Shown here piece after piece: positions 33,050 through 42,961 of a stretch of DNA of 64,000 bases (within the stretch, counting starts at the first letter, position 1; the number at the start of each line of letters is the position of its first letter). Source of the stretch: Wurfbainia villosa. Lineage: Eukaryota > Streptophyta > Magnoliopsida > Zingiberales > Zingiberaceae. The notes beneath the pieces were generated by a model. The model saw only the letters and a list, made by a program, of their open reading frames with translations. It ran no database searches and was not told the origin of the DNA. Location of the stretch: contig CM046005.1 in the NCBI GenBank assembly GCA_025175895.1, positions 68,906,325-68,970,324 on the forward strand, read 5' to 3'. Both the position numbers and the translations under genes were made by a program.

Positions 33050-34149
33050 GCTGATTTCGTGCCTAGTAGTCGACTACCATAAGGCCCCAGTCGACTGCTT
33101 GTAGCCGTTCTCTCACAATGACTTAATCCACGTTGGCATTCCAGCCAACGGATACACTAGCAGTCGACTACCATTACCATCAATCGACTACCAAGTGTGT
33201 AGTCGACTGCTAAGTCGGCTACCAAGAGTTCTATGCCCGTGTTCTCGACCAGCAGTCAACTTCCCTCCATGGCAGTCAACTGCCCAAGGCCAGTCGACTA
33301 CCCAAGGCTGGAAGTTAACTGCCAAGGCCACGCGAAGCAGTCAAACGTCAGTCGACTCCCACCAGTCGACTGGTACATAACCCCAGTTGACTGATAAACC
33401 TCAACCATGAGGTTTAACCCAAGTATGATGCCCTCATACTTGCTAGACCACCCTTAGCCTAGTCCTAAGCCTTCTAACCACCTCTAACGACCTCACACCT
33501 TTCGGATCCCTCCAAGTCATCCATGACTCATTTATCCATACGCTAGCCTCTAGGTGCTTTCATCAGCTATTGTCATGCTAACCGGGTCTACACCACCAAG
33601 GCACAACCTTGGACTTCCTAAATGCCAAGGCTACACACTTGGACTTTCCTTGCCAACTCCATGTTGGACTTTCCATGCCAAGGCTACACACTTGTACTTT
33701 CCTTGCCAACTCCATGTTGGACTTTCCATGCCAAGGCTACACACTTGGACTTTCCTTGCCAACTCTATGTTGGACTTTCCATTCCAAGGCTACACACTTG
33801 GACTTTCCATGCCAACTCCATCTTGGACTTTCCATGCCAACTCCATATTGGACTTTCCATGCCAACTCCATGTTGGACTTTCCATGCCAAGGCTACACAC
33901 TTGGACTTTTCTTGCCAACTCCATGTTAGACTTTCCAAATGCCAAGACTCATACTTGGACTTTCACCGCCAAGGCTACACACTTGGACTTACGTGGCCAA
34001 GGCTACACACTTAGACTTCTAATTCCAAGTACACAAGACTTGGACTTCCCTATCATATGGTCAACCCCAAGTCAACCAATGGTCAACTCATCATCAAGCA
34101 TCAAAACACTACTTGAGTCAAACTCGAGTCTGGGCTGATTGCACCAATA
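33050..34149 (-). repeat. Element G: partial 5' LTR
   Basis: Corresponds to the U3 part of the E and F LTRs: it shares the GCCGTTCTCTCACAATGAC-type segment. It is very rich in GTCGAC palindromes (33060-33390) and in the CTTGGACTTTCC array (33600-34040). Confidence 0.78.
33600..34040 (-). repeat. Tandem array of TTGGACTTTCC-type units
   Basis: About a dozen units of 28-36 bp alternating TTGGACTTTCCATGCCAACT and TTGGACTTTCCTTGCCAACT with CCAAGGCTACACAC. This is the longest version of an array found in all LTRs of the C, E and F type. The long ORFs here (33554-34138 and others) are by-products of the repeat. Confidence 0.85.
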
Positions 34150-35468
34150 GAAACAATTGATGTAGTATTTGATGAAGAAAATAATTCTTCGAAATCTGAA
34201 GTAAACATTGAATTAAACAATAACAAAATTAGAAAGTGAAGTTAGACCTGAACCTAACCCACAAAATGAATCAAGGGCAAACTCTAATCCAAATCAATCT
34301 AGAGTACAAATTAATCATCCAATTAACCAAGTGTTAGGTGATCCAAATTTAGGAGTTTGAACTAGGGGATCCTATAGAAATCTAAGTCAAGTCTCACTTA
34401 TATCTAAAATCAAATCCAAAACCATAGAACAAGCTCTTCTTAACCCATATTGGATCATTGTCATGCAAGAAGAGTTAGCTCAGTTCATTAGGAGTCAAGT
34501 TTGGGAATTAGTACCCCCACCTAAAGGAAAAAAACAATCATAGGAACAAGGTGGATATTTCGGAATAAACTTGATGACAAAGGTGAAGTTATAAGGAATA
34601 AAGCTAGATTAGTAGCAAAAGGATTTAGTCTAGTAGAGGGGTTGGATTATGATGAAACATATGCACCCGTAGCTAGACTTGAATCAATTAGAATGCTACT
34701 AGTCTATGTTGCACATCGAGGATTTAAACTATTTCAAATGGATGTCAAGTCAGCATTTCTGAATGGATTTATTAAAGAAGAGGTGTATATTAGCCAACCA
34801 CTCGGATTTGAAAGCTTAGACCAACCTAGCCATGTGCTTAAACTTAGGAAAGTCTTATATAGATTAAAGCAAGCACTTAGGGCTTGGTATAAAAGACTTT
34901 TGATTTATCTAAAGTCTAAAGGATTTAATCAAGGATTAGTTGACCCAACTTTATTTGTAAAAACTATAGGAATCTGGTATCCTAGGTTAAATGAGTTTGA
35001 ATTACTCGACTACTCTGACTCAGATTATGCCAGTAGTAAACTCGATAGGAAAAGTCAAGTGGTTGCTACCAACTTCTAGGATCAAGTCTAGTTAGTTGGT
35101 GTAGTAGAAAATAACATTATATTGCTTTGTCTACTACCGAAGTAGAATACATAGTCATGGATGAGTGTGTAGCTCAACTTCTTTAGATGAAGCACACTCT
35201 AAAAAACTTCCAACTAAAATTTAGTAATACTAAAGTCATGATTGATAACATTAGCTCAATTAATTTAACTAAAAATCCTATATATCATTCTAGAACTAAA
35301 TACAAAGAAGTAAAACACCATTTTATAAGAGAACATGTAGCTAATGGAAATGTAAAACTTGAATACATAGAATCAAAATCAAACCTAGTAGATATTTTTA
35401 CTAAACCATTACTTGAAGCAGAGTTCAGTTTGCTTAGACAAAAACTAGGAATGTGCATAGTAGAGTAG
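34150..35468 (+). pseudogene. Element I: Sirevirus pol remnant (RT and RNase H) with internal deletion
   Basis: Starts in the integrase-RT linker and reads into RT: YWIIVMQEELAQFIRSQVWE near 34450, VAKGFSLVEGLDYDETYAPV, then ARLESIRMLL, FQMDVKSAFLNGFIKEEVY and LYRLKQALRAWY. After VDPTLFVKT (near 34965) it passes without loss of frame to IWYPRLNEFELLDYSDSDYA, which is RNase H. The part with the YVDD active site, roughly 170 residues in normal copia RT, is absent. RNase H continues to about 35468 (MIDNISSINLTKNP, HHFIREHVANG, DIFTKPL) with stops near 35079 and 35185. The left part of the element is replaced by G. Confidence 0.87.
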
Positions 35469-36232
35469 GACTTATCTTTACTTATTATTTATTATTTTCT
35501 TTTATACTACTAGTATAGGACTTACCTTAGAAAGCATGAGCCTATAGTTTTAAGGAGCCAACACAACTCACAACACATAGGTTTAATGTGATTGTATACT
35601 GAGCCACGTAGATAGGTGTGAGATGCTAGAACCCTACTCCTGATTTCAGATGTAGAACAAGTACATCAACATGAATCATGAAATATAATTTTTCAAAATA
35701 ACCAACTCTAATCAAGACTTATTGATTATCTAATATCAATTGAGTCAGGACAGAGTTGAACATTTCTATAAGGGCAATTTATTAGATGAGTTATGTTGAA
35801 AATATTATTTTATAAAAAGGACTTATGATTGAATTCATAAAAACTTGCAATTATTTCCCTTATCTTTTGAACTTATAATGTGCTTTTGAAAAGTTTATTA
35901 GAGTTTGACATTTCGCAAGATTCTCTTCGTTTATATATATTCAAATATTAATCTTAGAAAAGCACCTCTCATGTAATTATTTTTGCTATATGGTAAAGGG
36001 GGAGAGAGGTTAAAAGTTAAGAGGTCAAGAGCTTAAAAGATTAACTTTTTCGAAAAGTATAAGAGGTTAAGAGGTTAAAAGCTTAACTTTTTTTTGAAAA
36101 GTATTTGTTTTTCGAAACTCACTCACTCACCTAGCGTTAAGGGGGAGGTTTTTAAAAATTCTTGATTAATGCTTACTACTTATTTTCTCTTAACTTTGAA
36201 TTGGTTTTTCATAGATAAAAAAAGGAGAAGAT
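35469..36232 (+). other. Element I: 3' noncoding region with polypurine tracts
   Basis: AT-rich, no coding sequence. Purine tracts lie near 35996 (AAAGGGGGAGAGAGG), 36140 (AAGGGGGAGG) and 36219 (AAAAAAAGGAGAAGA), the last just before the LTR. The order matches element D. Confidence 0.7.
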
Positions 36233-36548
36233 TATTGGTGCAGGAGCACCAGATAATCGAACCTAGATTTTGATAATGGCAAAGATTCAAAGTTAAGCTA
36301 TATTGTTATCTCATATGTTATGATAAGTGTGCAGGTATTGTATTAGACCTTGCTAAGGTCAACGACACCAGGAGAATCTCCGGACTAGAAACCTCGATGG
36401 TCAACGACACCAGGAGAATCTCAGGACGAGAAACCTTGGTGGTCGGGTGACACTAGGAGAATCTCGGAAGAAGAAACCTCGGTGGTCAAGTGGCCAAAAG
36501 CTAAGTGATAGGTCAGAAGGACCAAAGGTAAGCTCCGGGTGTGGAGTG
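36233..36548 (+). repeat. 3' LTR of element I, first part (continues 42962-44136)
   Basis: Starts TATTGGTGCAGGAGCACC, the D-family LTR start with its TG changed to TA. It breaks at GTGGAGTG where F inserted; with F removed the text reads on as in D. Confidence 0.85.
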
Positions 36549-37979
36549 TGTTGGTGCAATCGAGCCAGGTCACGATTGACCGAACTCGAGTTTGACTCGA
36601 GTAAGTGTTTTTATGTTTGACATGGATGTCTGACATGTGTTGGGGAGATTGCTGATGCAATCGACCCAGGTTAGTATTTGATGTTTGACGATGGTTTGAC
36701 CATTGTCATGGGAAAAGTCCAAGTCTTGAGTACTTGGCATGGAAAGTCTAACATGGGTTGGCATGGAAAGTCCAACATGGGTTGGCAAGGGAAAGTCCAA
36801 GCTTGAGTCTTGGCAATTGAGAAGTCTAAGGGGAATATTGGCGGCGTAAAGTCCAAGGGTGAAGTCTTGGCAGCGTAAAGTCTAATGGTTGGTGGCGTAA
36901 AGTCCAAGTGGAGTCTTGGCAGTGTAAGTCCAATGTGCCTTGGCGGTGTAGATATCGTTAGCATGACAATAGCTGATGGAAGCACCTGAAGGCTAGCGTA
37001 TGGATGAACAAGTCATGGATGACTTGGAGGGATCCGATAGGCACAAGGCTGACAAAGGTGGCTAGAATGCTTAGGTCTAGGCTAAGGGTGGTGGTCTAGC
37101 AAGTATGGGGGCACCAAACTTGGGTTAAAACCTCATGTTTGAGGTTGGCAGTCGACTGGCATTATGGTCGGTTCGACTGTTGTGAGACGATTAGATTTCG
37201 ACTGTCGTTTAAGGGATGAAAAGGCTCTAGCAGTCAACTGCTCATTGGAGCAGTCGAGTGATGGGTTGATTAGTCGACTGCCATGGACGGTAGTCAACTG
37301 ATGGTTCGGTCGTGAGCACAGAATGCTCCGTAGCCGACTGGGCAGTCAGCTACGGGCACTGGCAGTCGATTGCCAATGTTGGCAGTCCACTGATGAGAGT
37401 ACCATTGAAGTTTTTTCAGCATAGATCGAGCCATTGTCTCACAACAATAGTGTTGGCAGTCGACTTCCAGGCGGAAATCCAGCCCGATGTAGGTTAAAAA
37501 GAGGAGCTCGGGGAGGATTTTAGCATTGGTCTTTTGGGAGCTTTCTTGAGGCAATTTGAAGGCGATTTGTAGTTGCATTTTAGGGTCCTTCAAGCTCATC
37601 CAAGCAACCAACAAGCAAAGTGCTCAAAACCTAGTTTGTAAAGTGTTCTTTACATTTCCTTTTTATTTGCTTGTATTTCTTTCATTTATTGTTGTAAATA
37701 TTTGTACGAGGTTTCTCCGCCTCCGACGTGTTGTCGAGAAGGAGTTCTATTAGTGGTGTTGTCATCACTCGAGCTCATAAAGCTCAATTCGTGGAGTAGA
37801 AATCATACCATTTCGAACCACGTTATATTTGGTGTTGTGCTTGCATTCTTGTTGTATTTGTTTTATTATTGTATATTCCGTTGCGTATAACAAGTTTTGT
37901 AGTAAGCACGCGATCGAATTCCTCCATTGACGCCAACATGCTATTCACCCCCCCTCTAGCGGGCGCAACGTTCCTAACA
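36549..37979 (+). repeat. 5' LTR of element F (1,431 bp)
   Basis: Starts TGTTGGTGCAATCGAGCC and ends GTTCCTAACA two bases before the primer-binding site. It holds the AAGTCCAAG array (36715-36945) and GTCGAC palindromes (37145-37465). A weak TATA-like TTAAAAAGAGG lies near 37494. Confidence 0.9.
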
Positions 37980-37981
37980 AT

Positions 37982-37993
37982 TGGTATCAGAGC
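37982..37993 (+). other. Primer-binding site of element F
   Basis: TGGTATCAGAGC, a perfect initiator tRNA-Met match two bases after the LTR. Confidence 0.93.
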
Positions 37994-38045
37994 TAGGAGC
38001 TCTTCACCGGCTTAACAACCAAAAGAGCACCGCTAGAGGAAGAAG

Positions 38046-39644
38046 ATGGAGTTTGAAGAAAAAGTTGGATGGGATATCAACACCCCAATTCCATACACCT
38101 TTTATGGACAAGAAGGGTTCAAGCAATGGAAGGCACGGATGGAGAACTTCTTCATGATGGACTTCGAAGATTGGATGATCCTAGCGAAGGGTTTTGAATT
38201 TCCAAGAGTTCCAAAAGGTGGATACCTCAAGAAGAAGAGATGGACCGAAGAGCAAGTCCAAGCCTTCGAGAGAAATGATAAGGTAATGCAATTGATATTA
38301 AATTCATTACCTAACGATATTGTGTCTAGGTTAGGTGAATGTCTAGATGCCAAGGAGATATGGGAAAAATTGGCCAAGCTCCATGAAGAACCATCCATGG
38401 CTCAAGTCGAGAGAGAGCCCGAAGAAGAAGAAAGTTCTTCCTCGCAAGAAAGTGAGGAGTTGGAAGTTGAAGAGGAGTCAACTTCTAGATCAGTGGAAGA
38501 GGAGGTGGAAGAAGTAGAAGAAGCCTCCACCTCTAGGATTGAGGGGGAGGAGAGAATTTCCACTCCGGAGCATGATCAAGAGGAAGCATCCACTTCCGGT
38601 CGAGAAGATGAACAAGCTCAAGAGGCTTCCACCGCGGACCTAGGTAACTCGAGCAAGTCAATTAAAAGTAAAATCCATATAATATGCTTTGAGTGTAGGG
38701 AATCCGAGCACTACAAGAGTAAGTGCCCGAAAAGAGTAAAAAAAGCTCCTCCGGCACCAAAAGTCAATGAAAAAGTCAAGGATATCGGTGTCCCCACCAA
38801 GAAGAGCAAGGAGCACGTGGTGTGCTTCAAATACCGACAATCGGGACACTATAGGAGCCAATGCCCCAGGAGAAGGGAAGGAGCATCACAAGTAGGGGAA
38901 GCTAAGGCTAACCCTAAGGTATATTTCAATAATGCACTTTCTAGTTTAAAGGTCAAAAAGCATGCTTTTAATTCTCTTGCTATCACTCATGAAAAGCATG
39001 TTAGTAAAAATATATTTTATTGTCTAGGTGCAAAAAGTGTCCATTTTAACAATAAGGAGAAATTTGGGACTAATGTCCCTAGAAAAACCTTATCTAGGGA
39101 ATCTATTAGAAAAATTGTAGACCACCTAGGTTTTAATCTTAAATGGACTAGACACATGCCTAGGAAGAACAATTCCTAAAGGACATATGAAAAATCTAAT
39201 TTGGAAAGATTAGAGCTAGAAAATCAAGTCTTGAGATCAAGGCTTGAGAAATTAGAGAAGACCCTTAGGAATATACAAAATTCAATTAAAGGGTCAAATT
39301 ATCAAAGCCTAGGGTCTAGAAGTCAAAGTCAAAGACCTAGAAAACAAGAACCATCCAAGGGCAAGCCTAAGCCCAAAAAGACCTATCACAATGTTCCATT
39401 TGATTATGGAACTCAAGTTAGGTCTAGGAAGACCAAGGTCAATAGGGAAGTCACCCCTAAGATTGACCAAGGTGTGTGTCTAGTGGCTAGGGTTTCAAGG
39501 AAACCTAGGGAAGCCATTAAGAAGGTCAAAGGGGGAGTCACCTCTAGAGTTGACCTTAGTAAGACCCAAATGACCAAGGCTTCAAAGCCTAGAAGGGTCA
39601 TTAGGAGGGTATCTAGGGAGGTCATCCCTAAGGAATACCTATAA
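38046..39644 (+). pseudogene. Element F: full-length Gag with one in-frame stop
   Basis: One frame of 533 codons from ATG 38046, broken only by TAA at 39177-39179. It opens MEFEEKVGWDINTPIPYTFY; the capsid-type domain follows (QGFKQWKARMENFFMMDFED-like text to about residue 120). A long Glu/Ser linker precedes two knuckles near residues 216 and 262. The first keeps CCHC (CFECRESEHYKSKC). In the second, CFKYRQSGHYRSQC has Tyr for the second Cys, so zinc binding is probably lost. After the stop come a coiled coil (LELENQVLRSRLEKLEKTL) and the YHNVPFDYGTQ tail. Past TAA at about 39642, a +1 shift still reads RFWVPRSVIDSR, the Gag end seen in E. No pol follows. Confidence 0.88.
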
Positions 39645-39712
39645 ACCCAAGGAGCTCAAATAGGTTTTGGGTTCCTAGGAGTGTGATCGATTCACGCTAA
39701 ATGAGTTAGGTT

Positions 39713-41513
39713 GTGCCAACTTTAAATGGATGGGTAGTTAATCTAACCATGGTAAAGGTGGCATTTTAGGTCATTTTCAAGGTTATGGTTACCTTGGGAA
39801 TATGTTTTGATTTTATTATCCTAAAAGATTTTAGGATGTGCCAATATTATTTAAGAAGTTTGATAAATCAATCAAATTGACACAATTTAGGTTTAGAGGT
39901 CATAATGTGCCATTTTGGGTTTTTGGCACACTTGGGGAATAAATGACAATATGGAAAAATGAGACTTAATAATAACAAATGGCAATTAATATCATAATTT
40001 AGGTATTATTATGCCTATACATTTTACTTGTCATGTTTTGTTTGTCATATAACATATCATGACATCATGTTTATTCTTATCATTTATATGTCATGATCAT
40101 GTTTAGGATTAAGGTTAAATGTCATGTATGCTTAGATTATATCATATGTCACGACATCATGATCATTGGCCATGCTTAATTATGTTATCATTTATGTCAT
40201 AATCATTCATGCATTTAATTTGATTAAAATTGATTTAAGGACTATGTCATGACTTGAAGTCTCATGTATAAGGGAATCAAGTAGAATTGCCTTAGAAAAT
40301 GCATGAGGCCTTAGATCAGGAGAACAAAACTCACATCTCATATTATATTGACATGTATGTGTATTTATACACTCTAGATACATGTGAGATGCTAGGATAT
40401 GAGTTAATTTCAAGGTGCATAGTTTTGCATCTAGATGAACTTAAACTCATCTTATATTAGTTGGTGGATCATTGGGAAAGCTTATGTTCAAGCCATGTAC
40501 ACTAAGTCCAAAGAATATGATCCAATAAAAGTTTTGAAAATTATTTTAAAATCATTGTAGAAAACCTTGGTGAAGTCTATCTTTTGATAGCAATCACCAT
40601 TGATGAAGTTGATACAAAGTGAGCTAAAACATTGAAGTTTTTCTCCACTTTTGAACTTTGTATCAATTTCACTATTTTATGGGTAAAATATTTTTCAAAC
40701 ATTTTTCACCCATTGTATTACTAATAAGTAATATATGTATGAATTTTCATTATTTTTCAATATATGTATAATTACTTATGCTTTTTCCAAATTCGATTTT
40801 GATAATTGAAAATCAGATTTTGATTATCGTCGATCGCTTATTAGCCGATCGATGATGGCACTAAGAATGATCATTGTCAATGCTGATTTCGGGAAAACAT
40901 GATATGTTTAGCCCATTTCAGCTATGGTAAGGTTTCCTAACTACTCCTAATCCTAGGATATGCTTTGGGAAGCATTAAAAAGGGTGAAAATCCATTGGAT
41001 ATGGATTAGGAGAGTTATTAGGGTGATGTATCAAATTTAATGTGGTTGAAAAGTTTAATGTTGAACTTTGACTCTTATTTTTAATGGTTTAGAATTCCTA
41101 TTGGCTTAGGGACTTCCCAAGGACATTGTTGGTGCAATGGTCAAGAGGGAGCAAGCCTTTAGGGGGAGGTATCCATCATGGGATGATGGATGATATTTTT
41201 TCCTCATGAGGGGGAAAATGGGATTTTGAGATACCCAATTTGGAAATTGGGAGAATTCATAGGAGTGCATCTCTTAAGTGATATGGGACTTATCGCTAGG
41301 AAGAGTGAAGGCATCCTAAATATTTTTGGACCAAGGGAGAGATTGTAAGATCTCATTGGATATGAGACATTGACCTCCTTGGAGAGAACCTTTTTGATGT
41401 TTGTCAAAAAGGGGGAGAATGTTAGAGTTACCAATTTGGGAAAATTGGTAAGGGAATTTGAGTTAGGGGCCTAACTCAAAGGTGTTTTTGTCAAACATCA
41501 AAAAGGGGGAGAT
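39713..41513 (+). other. Element F: 3' noncoding block with several polypurine tracts
   Basis: No coding sequence. Conserved in order with E and G, including the hairpin CTATC-TTTT-GATAG at 40577-40590 next to AAACCTTGGTGAAG. Purine tracts lie near 41152, 41332, 41405 and 41500; the last (AAAAAGGGGGAGA) adjoins the 3' LTR. Confidence 0.7.
40577..40590 (+). other. Conserved small hairpin in element F
   Basis: CTATC-TTTT-GATAG in the same place as in E and G relative to the CCTTGGTGAAG segment. It is only five base pairs, so its weight rests on its recurrence. Confidence 0.6.
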
Positions 41514-42956
41514 TGTTGGTGCAATCGGCCTAGGTCACGATTGACCGGACTCGAGTTTGACTCGAGTAAGTATTTTGATGTTTGACATTGATGTTGGGGA
41601 GATTGCTGATGCAATCGACTCAGGCTAGTATTTGATGTTTGACGATGGTTTGACCATTGTCATAGGAAAAGTCCAAGTTTGAGTACTTGGCATGGAAAGT
41701 CCAAGTGGGACACTTGGCATTTGGAAAAGTCCAACATGGGTTGGCATGGAAAATCCAACATGGGTTGGCAAGAAAAGTCCAAGCTTGAGTCTTGGCAATT
41801 GAGAAGTCCAAGGAGAATATTGGTGGCGTAAAGTCCAAGGGTGAAATCTTGGCAGCATAAGTCTAATGGTTGGCGGCGTAAAGTCCAAGCGGAGTCTTGG
41901 CAGCATAAGTCCAATGTGCCTTGGCAGTGTAGACACCATTAGCATGACAATAGCTGATGGAAGCACCTGAAGGCTAGCGTATGGATGAACAAGTCATGGA
42001 TGACTTGGAGGGATCTGATAGGCACGAGACTGATGGAGGAGGATAGAAGGCTTAAGTCTAGACTAAGGGTGGTCTAGCAAGTATGGGGGGACCATACTTG
42101 GGTTAAAACCTTATGTTTGAGGTTGGCAGTCGACTGGCATTATGGTCGGTTCGACTGTCATGAGTCGACTAGAGTTCCACTGCCGTTTAAGGGCTGGAAA
42201 GGCTCTGGCAGTCGACTTCTCATTGGAGCGCGATCGATGGGCTAATCCCGATCCGCCATGGACGATGATGCCGATCGATAGTTCTGGCCGCAAGCATAAA
42301 ACGCCCAGAAGTCGATCGGGCGACTACGGCGCAGTATGACGATGAGAGTACTGTTGGAGTTTTTCCAGCGTTGATCGAGTCGTTGTCTCACAACAACAGT
42401 GTTGGCAGTCGACTAGGGTCTTATGGCAGTCGACTGTCAGGCGGAAATCCAGCCCGATGCAGGTTAAAAAGAGGAGCTCGAGGAGGATTTCGGCATTGGT
42501 TTTTTGGGAGCTTTCTTGAGGAGATTTGAAGGTGATTTGAAGTTGCGTTTCAGGGTCCTTCAAGCTCATCCAAGCAACCAATAAGCAAAGCGCTCAAACC
42601 CTAGTTTGTAAAGTGTTCTTTACATTTCCTTTGTATTTGCTTGTATTTCTTTCGTTTATTGTTGTAAAAATTTGTACGAGGTTTCTCCGCCTCCGACGTG
42701 TTGTCGAGAAGGAGTTCTATTAGTGGTGTTGTCATCACTCGAGCTTGTAGAGCTCAATCCGTGGAGTATGAACCATACGGTTTCGAACCACGTTATATTT
42801 GGTGTTGTTCTTGTATTATTGTTGTATTTATTTTATTATTGTATATTCCGCTGCGTATAACAAGTTTTGTAGCAAGGACACGATCGAATTCCTCCATCGA
42901 CGCCAACATGCTATTCACCCCCCCTCCCCCCTCTAGCGGGCGCAATGTTCCTAACA
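41514..42956 (+). repeat. 3' LTR of element F (1,443 bp)
   Basis: Same ends as the 5' LTR and near-identical over most of its length. In 42225-42350, however, CGATCG-type sequence replaces the GTCGAC palindromes of 37250-37400. Confidence 0.9.
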
Positions 42957-42961
42957 GAGTG

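Larger units (their letters stand above)
31771..34149 (-). mobile_element. Element G: internally deleted relative of E and F
   Basis: On the minus strand: an LTR from 34149 (TATTGGTGCAATCAGC, the start mutated from TG) down to about 33050, then directly the 3' noncoding block (33049-31817), a polypurine tract (CAAAAAGGGGGAGATTG) and only the first 46 bp of the 3' LTR (31816-31771). The end of the 5' LTR, the primer-binding site and all of gag are missing. G sits between two unrelated copia fragments, H and I. Confidence 0.8.
36549..42956 (+). mobile_element. Element F: complete gag-only Sirevirus-like element (6,408 bp)
   Basis: Two LTRs of 1,431 and 1,443 bp enclose a 3.5-kb interior: primer-binding site, 52-base leader, Gag, 1.8 kb of noncoding sequence and a polypurine tract. 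GAGTG at 36544-36548 and 42957-42961 is a perfect target duplication inside LTR I. No protease, integrase or RT is encoded. It is a related but distinct family from E: the Gag proteins align throughout, while the LTR sequences differ. Confidence 0.92.

Noticed and set aside
33554..34138. 194-residue and overlapping ORFs in several frames
   Set aside because: They arise from the tandem TTGGACTTTCC array in LTR G, which happens to lack stops in several frames.
31769..34154. GAAAC on both sides of G as a target duplication
   Set aside because: The left GAAAC overlaps sequence that aligns with the LTR itself, the left LTR is only 46 bp long, and the flanks come from different elements.
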